A stretch of 15,778 nucleotides of DNA from an uncultured Flavobacteriales bacterium (GTDB taxonomy: Bacteria; Bacteroidota; Bacteroidia; Flavobacteriales; Crocinitomicaceae). The position numbers were made by a program, and so were the translations under genes. Below, one piece after another: positions 7,186-14,108 of this stretch; position 1 is the stretch's first letter, and each line of letters opens with the position of its first letter. The notes beneath the pieces were generated by a model that had not been told where the DNA came from, did not search any database, and worked only from the letters and a program-made list of their open reading frames with translations. The DNA lies in assembly GCA_946478775.1 (NCBI GenBank), contig CAMLDR010000095.1, positions 1 through 15,778 on the forward strand. Direction: 5' to 3'.

Positions 7186-7983
7186 TTAATGGTGAGAAAA
7201 TTCGATTTCGTAACTCGTATGTTTGCGAATATTCAAGACTCTTTCGTCATCAAAAATCAAGTACTGTCCTTTGATTCCGGCCAATCTTCCCTGAATAAGA
7301 GGAGATTTGTCGAAGCTGATGCTTTTCACTTTTACCGGATACTTTTCCACCGGGTAATTCAGGGAAATAATCGCATCATTCATACTCACAAAATCACGCA
7401 TATCGAATGGCAGCAAATCTTCCACTCTTCCCTTTTCATCCAGGAGGTCCAATTCGTGATTAATTTCATTTCTGAGCATTCGTTGCCAGTTCGTTTTGTC
7501 TGTCATCAAAGACTTCAGCGCCACTTCAATAATCCCTGCTTCATACCGATTATTTGTCTCTGCCAGAATGATGGCATGAGATGCTCCCTGGTCGATCCAG
7601 CGCGTTAATGTTTGCTCTGCACGGGTAACTCCGACTTTGATGCTGTCTGAAGCCGCCAGATAAACGATATGCGGCTGATTGTGGTGTTTGTGCTCCCAAT
7701 CAATATCCCGTCCTTCACCCAAATGGGCTTTGCAGAGTTCCGGGCTGATGATGCAGGGAGAAGCTTGCGGTGCGGACTGAAAACATGGAAAACAAAAACC
7801 TTGTCCGAATGAATTTTTAGTTTGCTTTCCGCAATTGGAACAGATAATTCTCCCCGTCCAGTTCAGTTCAATTTCCTTTCCGATCAGGTCATTCATCCTG
7901 ATCAGCGGCTCGTTATTTAAAACAAGTTGGTATTGAATCGGTTCCTCAAAGGAAACCCGCATTTTATCCAGTAATCCTTTCAT
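7186..7983 (-). CDS. DUF2797 family protein with zinc-ribbon-like cysteines
   Basis: A 265-residue protein with no established function. Residues 48-67 hold two CxxC pairs (CSNCG and CFPC) like a zinc ribbon, followed by Cys77, Cys84 and His87. The middle, about 105-172 (HIVYLAASDSIKVGVTR, RWIDQGA, NRYEAGIIE, DKTNWQRML), is the conserved core of DUF2797 and faintly recalls GIY-YIG nuclease folds (YLA...VGVTR). I chose ATG at 7983-7981, one base after the ABC-F stop (TAAGATG). An in-frame upstream ATG (8067) would overlap the ABC-F gene by 83 bp and add 28 unrelated residues. This tight junction implies translational coupling with the ABC-F ATPase, hinting at a joint role around ribosomes or RNA (inference only). 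Confidence 0.85.
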   Translation of the reverse strand: MKGLLDKMRVSFEEPIQYQLVLNNEPLIRMNDLIGKEIELNWTGRIICSNCGKQTKNSFGQGFCFPCFQSAPQASPCIISPELCKAHLGEGRDIDWEHKHHNQPHIVYLAASDSIKVGVTRAEQTLTRWIDQGASHAIILAETNNRYEAGIIEVALKSLMTDKTNWQRMLRNEINHELDLLDEKGRVEDLLPFDMRDFVSMNDAIISLNYPVEKYPVKVKSISFDKSPLIQGRLAGIKGQYLIFDDERVLNIRKHTSYEIEFSHH

Positions 7984-7984
7984 C

Positions 7985-9925
7985 TTAATCTTGTATGCTT
8001 TCCAATTCTTCCGTTGCTTCCATCCACAGATCCGAGTAATAATCCAATTTGGACTTGACGTCTTCAAATTCCTTTAAAACCGGGGCCGTTTTTGTTGAAT
8101 CTGAAAAATCCATTGTCGCCAGTTGATCTTCCAGGACCTTCACTTCTTTTTCCAATTCCTGAACGCGCTCTTCATGCTGTCTTACCTTCGTTTGAAGCTG
8201 ATTCTTCTTGCGCTTCAGTTCTTTTCTGTCTTCGTTGGAATGAACTTTGACAGGCGATTCTTCTATTTCTATTATTTTCTGTACCGGTTTCTTTTCCGTT
8301 TTAGGCACGGGCTTGTTAACGGACAGTTTCCGATCCAGGTATTCGTATACTCCAAAATGATGGATTTTCAGGGTTTGGTTCTCAATATCCCAAATACGGT
8401 TCGTTAATCCATCCAAAAATTCCCGGTCGTGAGAAACGATCAGGAATGTTCCTTCGTATTGCAGCAGAGCCCTTTTTAGTACCTGCTTGCTCTGAATATC
8501 CAAATGGTTCGTCGGCTCATCGAGGATCAATACATTCGAGGGACTAAGCAATAGCTGGCACAAAGCCAAACGTGTTCGTTCACCACCGGATAAAACCCCT
8601 ACTTTCTTATCGATGTCCTCGCCTGAAAAAAGGAATGCTCCTAAGATTGAACGCAGGTCTTTTCGAACATCTCCGGAAGCAACCAGGTCTACCGTTTCAT
8701 AAACACTCAAATTCTTATTCAAACGTTCTGCCTGATCCTGGGCAAAATAGGTAATCTTCACATTGTGGCCAAATTCGACCTTTCCTTCAAAATCAATTTC
8801 TTTCGTCAGGCATTTGAACAAGGTAGACTTACCAACCCCGTTAGGTCCGAGAAGTGCAATTTTCTCTCCTCTTCCAACGGTAATCGAAATGTCTTTGAAT
8901 AAAGTTCTTGGCCCATAGCTTTTACCCAAATGTTCCATTTCAAGTACCCATTTTCCGGGCTGTACATTCAGCGGAAAAAAAATGTTCATCCGTGCAACTG
9001 CATCACTTTCCAACTCAATGCGTTCAGTACGATCCAGCTTTTTGATCAATGACTGTGCAAAAGCAGCTTTATTCTTTTTCGCACGGAACTTATCAATCAG
9101 CTCCTGCGTATGTTTAATGTCTTTATCCTGCTGTTTCTTCGCGTCTGCCAACCGTTCCAATTCTTCTGCACGTAACTCCTTGTATTTCGAATAGGCATGC
9201 GGAAAGTCAAGGATCTTACCAAAGGAAATTTCCCAGGTTCGGTTCGTCACGTTGTCGAGGAACAACCTGTCATGGGAAATAACTATTACAGCTCCGTCAA
9301 ATTTCGTCAGGTAATTTTCCAGCCATTGAATGGAAACGATATCCAGGTGGTTTGTAGGCTCATCCAGGAGCAATAAATTCGGTCTGTTCACTAATATCTT
9401 AGCTAATTCGGCCCGCATTTTCCATCCTCCTGAAAATGAGTTCAAAGGCTTTTCAAAATCATCCTTTTGAAATCCCAATCCATCCAATACAGAAGCAATT
9501 TTCTCTTCCCATTGAAATCCGTCGTGGATATTGAACAGGTCATTGGTTGCATTCAGGTCATTCAGGAGTTCCAAATAGGATTCGGATTCATAGTCTTCAC
9601 GGGTCGTCAGCTGCTTATTGATCTCATCAATGTGTAAACGCAAATGATTCAATTGATCATTGGAAAAAAACAGGTAATCAAATACACTTTGAGTTGTATC
9701 AATTACGATATCCTGGGTCAGGAAGCCTAGTTCCAAGCCTTTCTGACGGTGTATTTGACCATCGGTCGGTTTTTCTGTCTGAGCAATTAATCGTAAAAGT
9801 GTGGATTTCCCTGCCCCGTTTTTACCAACTAAACCAATGCGGTCACCCTGGTTGACCTGGGCAGAACATTCTTCAAATAAATAACCTTGCGGGAAATGCA
9901 CTCCCAATTTTTCCAAAACAAGCAT
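7985..9925 (-). CDS. ABC-F family ATPase (Uup-like, two ATP-binding cassettes with C-terminal coiled coil)
   Basis: A 646-residue soluble protein with two ABC cassettes and no membrane segment. Members of this family act on ribosomes or in DNA and RNA processes. Cassette 1 has Walker A GKNGAGKST (34-42), signature FSGGW (164-168), Walker B LLLLDEPTNHLD (184-195) and the SHDR switch (217-220). The charged linker is about 240-325. Cassette 2 has Walker A GPNGVGKST (360-368), signature LSGGE (445-449), LDEPTNHLD (468-476) and VSHDR (497-501). A Lys/Glu-rich coiled coil fills about 562-646, as in Uup-type proteins. Both catalytic glutamates are present. It has its own promoter half-site just upstream and runs directly into the DUF2797 gene. 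There is no sign that it is a drug-resistance ABC-F. Confidence 0.93.
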   Translation of the reverse strand: MLVLEKLGVHFPQGYLFEECSAQVNQGDRIGLVGKNGAGKSTLLRLIAQTEKPTDGQIHRQKGLELGFLTQDIVIDTTQSVFDYLFFSNDQLNHLRLHIDEINKQLTTREDYESESYLELLNDLNATNDLFNIHDGFQWEEKIASVLDGLGFQKDDFEKPLNSFSGGWKMRAELAKILVNRPNLLLLDEPTNHLDIVSIQWLENYLTKFDGAVIVISHDRLFLDNVTNRTWEISFGKILDFPHAYSKYKELRAEELERLADAKKQQDKDIKHTQELIDKFRAKKNKAAFAQSLIKKLDRTERIELESDAVARMNIFFPLNVQPGKWVLEMEHLGKSYGPRTLFKDISITVGRGEKIALLGPNGVGKSTLFKCLTKEIDFEGKVEFGHNVKITYFAQDQAERLNKNLSVYETVDLVASGDVRKDLRSILGAFLFSGEDIDKKVGVLSGGERTRLALCQLLLSPSNVLILDEPTNHLDIQSKQVLKRALLQYEGTFLIVSHDREFLDGLTNRIWDIENQTLKIHHFGVYEYLDRKLSVNKPVPKTEKKPVQKIIEIEESPVKVHSNEDRKELKRKKNQLQTKVRQHEERVQELEKEVKVLEDQLATMDFSDSTKTAPVLKEFEDVKSKLDYYSDLWMEATEELESIQD

Positions 9926-9929
9926 AGTG

Positions 9930-9937
9930 CAAAGGTA
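9930..9937 (-). promoter_or_regulatory. Bacteroidota-type -7 promoter element, ABC-F gene
   Basis: On the minus strand TACCTTTG is an exact TAnnTTTG match. It ends 4 bases before the ABC-F start codon (9925), so the transcript would begin at or next to the ATG. No clear -33 box is seen at 17-23 bp. The conserved opening of the protein (MLVLEKLGVHFPQGYLF) argues against a later start. Confidence 0.45.
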
Positions 9938-10021
9938 GGTAAAGTCTTAGAAAGTTAGAAGTGAAAAGGAATAAGTTCAAAAGGTTCCAGTAGTTTGAAT
10001 GATTGAACAAACAGAAAATAA

Positions 10022-10051
10022 GGGTCGAATCCCGCACGTGCTGTTCGACCC
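10022..10051 (-). terminator. Hairpin after gldM2
   Basis: GGGTCGAA (10022-10029) and TTCGACCC (10044-10051) form an 8-bp stem starting 7 bp after the gldM2 stop. The 14-nt loop itself contains the palindrome GCACGTGC. On the minus strand it is followed by TTATTTTCTGTTTG, a broken U tract. It probably ends the gldM2 transcript before the separately promoted ABC-F gene. Confidence 0.65.
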
Positions 10052-10057
10052 CTACTT

Positions 10058-11794
10058 TTAAAGAACAAAGGATGCCAGTTTTTTCCTCACAATTTGATCC
10101 GGACCCACATACTCCATTCTGATATTCACAATTGTACCAGGTTTTCCCTGTTTAAGTAATCGCGTCGCTTCATCAGAAATGCGGTTCCCCTTCCCTTTTT
10201 CGGGTTTTGGAGCCGTATTCAAGCTCAATTCCCAATTTAGAATACTGAATTTTGCATCTAAGGGGCTGTTCTTGTAGCGAGAGAACAAGTTCTTCTCATC
10301 CTTGGAAATCTTACCTCCTTCTTCCACTGCACCAAAGAAAAACTCAGGATTTGGAAGTGTCATCACACGAAATGAATAAGATCCTAATTTCACTTTCTTC
10401 TTTGAAACAGAATTGATCCCGTAAATATCAATGGAAGCTGTTTTACCACTTGTGGAAACTTTCGCGATATGCTGACTTCCCGATTTGGATAAAGAAACCC
10501 CGTTCCCGCTTAAAATTGTCTGATCGTATCCTGAAGCAACACCTTCAACAATGTTGTTATATCCTTTGTAAAGCACATTCAACCGAGGCAGCGAGACAGT
10601 TCCCTGCGGCTTCATTATTTTGATCGTATGTGTCCAGTTCTCCTTTTTCTCGATTCCAGATTTGTTTTTAATCGAAACTGTTCCACTAAGTGTCATTTCT
10701 GTTCCCGAACCCACTTTTGTTTTAATCAATCCTTTTCCTTCGGTTCCACGGAAAGAATTTCCATTATAAGTCACCGTTGGCTGATTATCGGAATCAAAGG
10801 CAGCCATCATTACGTTCAATTCAACTTCATCTCCGACATTTGCAATTTCCGGGCCGTAGACCAATCCTACAATCCTGTTAAACGAATATTCTCCGACAGC
10901 CACTTTCGATTTTAAATGAGCCAAAGCCAATGATCGGGCAGAAAGCACATCCTGCTGCATCGAAGACAGGGAAGCCAAAGCCGCAACCAAAGGCGCGTGA
11001 TCGAATGTTTGTCCGATCCAGTGAACTCCGGAAAGTTCGTTTTGAGTAACTCGCTCCGGTTTTGTCAGATTCATGTATATCGATGAGAGGATCTCTTCGT
11101 CATCTCTCAAATTGGCTTTGGATGAAAGCAACATTTGTTTCACTTGTTTCCTGAGATCCTGGTTATTCTTAAACGAATTGATTGCTTTCGGGTTGATTGA
11201 AAAACTATTCTTTCCTTCCCGGTAAGTTCCCATTGCCTGAATTAATTTTGAACGAAATCCGTTGTAGTCATTCCAGATCTTCTTTCCTTTTCCCGTCGGA
11301 TTTTTGATATCATCGCCAATCAGAATGTACATCGGAATGTCATACTGGTCTTTTGCCTGAACAGCCATCAGGTTCATCCGTGCAGGTCTGCAGCCATTTC
11401 CTTTCTCCCAAATGATGGTTTCGCGGTCGTCCGGTTTGACTGTAGACACTTCTTCTCCGGATTCTTTCAACAGTTCCATCTTCACCTGGTCAATTTCCCG
11501 GATCAAACTCGCTGAAAGCTGATCCACCTGTTTCATCTGCTTCATTACTTTTTTCAACTTTCGAAGCTTTTCAGCATTCTCTTTCGGATTGGTTGAGACT
11601 ATTTCATTCGACACATCCGAAATAAATTCGGAGCCGCGATCCACCTGCATACCGTTCGATTTTTGAGTATTCTCTTCGATTGCCACAAAAGCGTCCAGGA
11701 TAGTTTTGGATACGTTCAATGCCAAAAGAGCAGTCAACACTAAGTACATCATTCCGATCATCTTTTGTCTCGGGGTTTCTTTTCCTCCTGCCAT
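10058..11794 (-). CDS. gldM: Second GldM paralogue (type IX secretion / gliding motor protein)
   Basis: A complete 578-residue GldM. The short cytoplasmic N-terminus (MAGGKETPRQ, with Arg9 at the membrane face) precedes one membrane helix (about 13-28), which in GldM packs against GldL in the proton-driven motor. A helical periplasmic domain (about 30-230) follows, then Ig-like domains ending in VRKKLASFVL. The region about 260-450 is almost identical to the other GldM of this window (ENWTHTIKIMKPQGTVSLP and VLYKGYNNIVEGVASGYDQ shared). The last roughly 110 residues are far more divergent. ATG 11794 fits the family opening. It is not cotranscribed with a gldL or an intact gldN: terminators lie on both sides. 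All motifs are intact, so it is probably functional. It may form a second or mixed motor complex, or be a regulated spare. Confidence 0.93.
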   Translation of the reverse strand: MAGGKETPRQKMIGMMYLVLTALLALNVSKTILDAFVAIEENTQKSNGMQVDRGSEFISDVSNEIVSTNPKENAEKLRKLKKVMKQMKQVDQLSASLIREIDQVKMELLKESGEEVSTVKPDDRETIIWEKGNGCRPARMNLMAVQAKDQYDIPMYILIGDDIKNPTGKGKKIWNDYNGFRSKLIQAMGTYREGKNSFSINPKAINSFKNNQDLRKQVKQMLLSSKANLRDDEEILSSIYMNLTKPERVTQNELSGVHWIGQTFDHAPLVAALASLSSMQQDVLSARSLALAHLKSKVAVGEYSFNRIVGLVYGPEIANVGDEVELNVMMAAFDSDNQPTVTYNGNSFRGTEGKGLIKTKVGSGTEMTLSGTVSIKNKSGIEKKENWTHTIKIMKPQGTVSLPRLNVLYKGYNNIVEGVASGYDQTILSGNGVSLSKSGSQHIAKVSTSGKTASIDIYGINSVSKKKVKLGSYSFRVMTLPNPEFFFGAVEEGGKISKDEKNLFSRYKNSPLDAKFSILNWELSLNTAPKPEKGKGNRISDEATRLLKQGKPGTIVNIRMEYVGPDQIVRKKLASFVL

Positions 11795-11854
11795 GATTTC
11801 AATTTTTAAGTTATACCAATCGAATGTCTTTTATTCAATTAGTAACAGGAAGGC

Positions 11855-11883
11855 AAAAAAAAAAATGCCGGTTCTCACCGACA
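11855..11883 (-). terminator. Strong intrinsic terminator after gldN2
   Basis: On the minus strand TGTCGGT, loop GAGA, AACCGGCA form a 7-bp stem with one G-U pair (11866-11883), immediately followed by eleven T (11865-11855). It begins 8 bp after the gldN2 stop. This is a textbook terminator and separates gldN2 from gldM2, whose ATG is 60 bp further on. Confidence 0.88.
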
Positions 11884-11890
11884 TTATCTG

Positions 11891-12946
11891 CTAGAAATTC
11901 CAGACATCCTGTTCAAAAGTCCGGATATTCTCTATAATATCAGCGGATTCCTGCAGAGCATCAACTCCCGTCCTGTAACTGTCTATAGACCGGTCAAACA
12001 CATTGCTTTCCTTGTACACCGTACTTGAAAAGCGGCGTTTCCAAAACAGGTCATCGAAGCTCATCCATTGTGCATCATTCTTCTCATTATACACGTAATA
12101 ATTGGTCAGCAGGTATCTCAGGTGCGGGAAGTAGATTCAAAATTTGGTTTCCAGACCTGCAATCGTTTTCTGTCCGTTCGGTGCTGTTTCTTCTTTTAGA
12201 ATTACCGGTGCGATGCCCATGATGCGGACATCCATCACCGAGCGTTCTTTATCGAAAAACCAATCTTCCTTGATACGGTACTTTACAATATCTTTTGAAT
12301 CGATCCAAAAAGTATCTCTCGGGTAATAAACATATTCTTCCACTCCGTTTACCCATATGGTAGAATCCCTTCCATCCACAGTAGATCGTGGAACATCTGA
12401 TTCAGGTCCCAATTTCCCTAAATAATAGAACACTTCATTCCTGAAAATGGAATCATTGCAATAATTTCCGCCTGGTTTAGGAGCAACCGGATACTTAAAC
12501 TGATCACCGTCCACCATATCAAACTGATAGGGATTATAGGCTGAAAACAGTTTCAATTCTCCCTTGACAATGTGGTGTCTCAGGATCGTCCATAAGGACC
12601 AGCAATTGGTATTTCTTACGTATTGCCCGGAAGGAGTATGATAATCGAACGGGTAGTACAAGGAGTGATTGATTTTTTCTCTCAGATCAATTTCACGCCA
12701 AACACGTTTGCTCCATACAACGTCCGCTTCCCTGATATACTCGTAAGGAACGGTTCGTTTCGTTAGAATATGTTCTTTGACATACGGATAATCCAAAGTT
12801 GGTGTGGAGGAAATAAAATCCGTTGATTCACATTGCGCATTCACATCATGGAATGCTGCAAGAAATAAGATAAGAGTCAGCTGTCGCTGACGAAGACTGA
12901 AGCCCCGTCTTGAGACGGGATTGCTAAGGGAGGTAACTCTTTTCAT
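11891..12946 (-). pseudogene. gldN: GldN paralogue (gldO-like), interrupted by one in-frame TGA
   Basis: A 351-position second GldN, the periplasmic partner of GldK and GldM in the type IX secretion ring. It reads through 269 codons to TGA at 12139-12137, then continues in the same frame for 81 codons (IYFPH... to FEQDVWNF) to TAG at 11893-11891. At the TGA the other GldN has Trp (EKFWLYFPH against TKF-stop-IYFPH), so one TGG to TGA change explains it. There is no frameshift and no other damage. The downstream 81 residues are about 75% identical to the intact copy, so the lesion is recent, read through, or a sequencing error. The signal peptide has an extended n-region made by a palindromic insert. 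It follows gldN but is separated by a terminator. In F. johnsoniae a gldN paralogue (gldO) occupies the same place and is partly redundant. Confidence 0.85.
12876..12931. repeat. Palindromic insert within the gldN2 signal-peptide coding region
   Basis: GldN2 starts MKRVT, continues with about 18 residues rich in Arg and Ser (SLSNPVSRRGFSLRQRQL), then TLILFLAAFHDVNAQ. Removing the block leaves MKRVTLILFLAAFHDVNAQ, which lines up with the intact GldN start MKRLVLLSTLIAGSFLTNAQ. The extra DNA, about 54-57 bp, keeps the frame and contains two hairpins: CCCGTC-TTGA-GACGGG (12904-12919) and GTCAGC-TGTC-GCTGAC (12876-12891). The h-region and AQ cleavage site remain, so export may survive with a long, positively charged n-region. 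It resembles the idea of coding palindromic elements such as the Rickettsia ones, but no family was recognised. Confidence 0.6.
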
Positions 12947-13018
12947 GGCCTGGGTTTTTCAGATAGCGAAAAAACAAGTCAATGGTTACAGGTGTTTATC
13001 AGGTAGTTATAAACAAAA

Positions 13019-13048
13019 ACCCCGATCTCGTATGTACGGGACCGGGGT
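13019..13048 (-). terminator. Intrinsic terminator after gldN
   Basis: ACCCCGATCTCGT (13019-13031) pairs with ACGGGACCGGGGT (13036-13048), with one mismatch and one G-T pair, around a 4-nt loop. On the minus strand it is followed by TTTTTGTTT. It lies 22 bp after the gldN stop and ends the gldM-gldN transcript before gldN2. On the plus strand a T-rich stretch also follows, but no plus-strand gene needs it. Confidence 0.85.
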
Positions 13049-13070
13049 CTTTCTTATTTTTTTGATTCGA

Positions 13071-14081
13071 TTAGAAGTTCCAAACGTCGTGTTCGAAATT
13101 TCTGATCTCTTCTGTAATCTTCTCAGATTCCATTAGTGCATCCACACCAGTTTTGTAACTATCGATCTCGCGATCAAACACGTTACTTTCACGGTAGATA
13201 GAACTAGTGAAGCGACGCTGCCAGAACAAGTCATCAAAACTTTGCCATTGGGCGTCATTCTTCTCATTGTATACAAAGTAGTTAGCTAAAATGTAACGAC
13301 AATGTGGGAAGTATAACCAAAATTTCTCATCCATTCCGGTAATGTTCTTACCACCTGTAGGAGAAACTTCTTCCCTGTATACAACCGGTGCAATTCCAAG
13401 GATACGCACATCTAATACAGATCGTTCTTTATCAAAGAACCAATCTTCTTTAATGCGGTACTGAACAATTTGCTCAGAATCAATCCACATGGTATCAGCT
13501 GGCGGATACTTGAAGGTAATTGTTCCATCCGGAAGTGTGATCTCAATTGGATCTCCGAATTCATTAGTCAATGGAACATCACTTTGAGCACCCAATTTTC
13601 CTAAATAATAGAATACTTTGTCGCGGAATAAAGAATCAGTATAATAATTCTTACCCGCTTCAGGTACTATCGGATATTTAAACTGATCTCCATCTAACAT
13701 ATCAAACTGATACGGATTATAAGGGGAAAACACTTTCAAATCTCCATTAATGATATGGTGACGCATGATCGTCCACAAAGACCAACGGCTTGTATTTCGA
13801 ACATACTGACCGGATGGCGTGTGATAATCAAACGGTAAATAAATCGGATGATTCATTTTTTCACGCATATCAATCATGCGCCAAACACGATGACTCCAGA
13901 CTACATCAGCTTCACGAACAAACTCGTATGGGACCATTCTTTTGGTAGGTATATGTTCTGTCATATACACCCCATCAATTACATCCGCCTGAGGAACATT
14001 CACTGGCCCACCATTGATTTCCTGCGCGTTCGTTAAAAACGAACCTGCAATCAAGGTACTTAATAGAACTAAACGTTTCAT
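13071..14081 (-). CDS. gldN: Gliding motility / type IX secretion protein GldN
   Basis: A 336-residue exported protein with a Sec signal peptide (MKRLVLLSTLIAGSFLTNAQ, cleavage after Ala19 or Gln20). GldN binds the lipoprotein GldK to form the periplasmic ring of the type IX secretion system and contacts GldM. Typical segments are KRMVPYEFVREADVVWSHRVWR, DYHTPSGQYVRNTSRWSLW, YNPYQFDMLDGDQFKYP, KEDWFFDKERSVLDVRILGIAPV, EKFWLYFPHCRY and NEKNDAQWQSFDDLFWQRRF. I chose ATG 14081 over an in-frame GTG at 14090, because it gives the MKR opening shared with gldN2 and a normal signal peptide. It lies 27 bp after gldM (stop at 14109) with no hairpin between, so the two are one operon. A terminator follows. 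Complete and probably functional. Confidence 0.95.
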   Translation of the reverse strand: MKRLVLLSTLIAGSFLTNAQEINGGPVNVPQADVIDGVYMTEHIPTKRMVPYEFVREADVVWSHRVWRMIDMREKMNHPIYLPFDYHTPSGQYVRNTSRWSLWTIMRHHIINGDLKVFSPYNPYQFDMLDGDQFKYPIVPEAGKNYYTDSLFRDKVFYYLGKLGAQSDVPLTNEFGDPIEITLPDGTITFKYPPADTMWIDSEQIVQYRIKEDWFFDKERSVLDVRILGIAPVVYREEVSPTGGKNITGMDEKFWLYFPHCRYILANYFVYNEKNDAQWQSFDDLFWQRRFTSSIYRESNVFDREIDSYKTGVDALMESEKITEEIRNFEHDVWNF

Positions 14082-14108
14082 GATTGACACTCTATTACTT
14101 ATTATTTA

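Noticed and set aside
7175..7187. AAGTT-CAA-AACTT hairpin as terminator of the DUF2797 gene
   Set aside because: 5-bp A/T stem overlapping the stop codon; not distinguishable from chance in AT-rich DNA.
7984..8067. Longer start for the DUF2797 protein at 8067
   Set aside because: It would overlap the coiled-coil coding end of the ABC-F gene by 83 bp and adds 28 residues that look like an out-of-frame reading; ATG 7983 lies directly after the stop.
12095..12139. Frameshift between the two parts of gldN2
   Set aside because: The parts before and after the stop are in the same frame and align to GldN without a gap; only the Trp codon is changed to TGA.
12137..12139. UGA read as Trp throughout the genome (altered code)
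   Set aside because: trmB ends in TGA, and the response regulator end in TGA overlaps the kinase start as expected for a real stop. The conserved Trp codons in the intact genes are TGG.
12832..12840. Lipoprotein signal in GldN2 because a Cys follows the signal peptide (AQC)
   Set aside because: The residue before Cys is Gln, not Gly, Ala or Ser, so it is not a lipobox. GldN has Glu at this position.
14082..14090. GTG start for gldN at 14090
   Set aside because: It would put three extra residues ahead of the MKR opening shared with gldN2; ATG 14081 gives a standard signal peptide.
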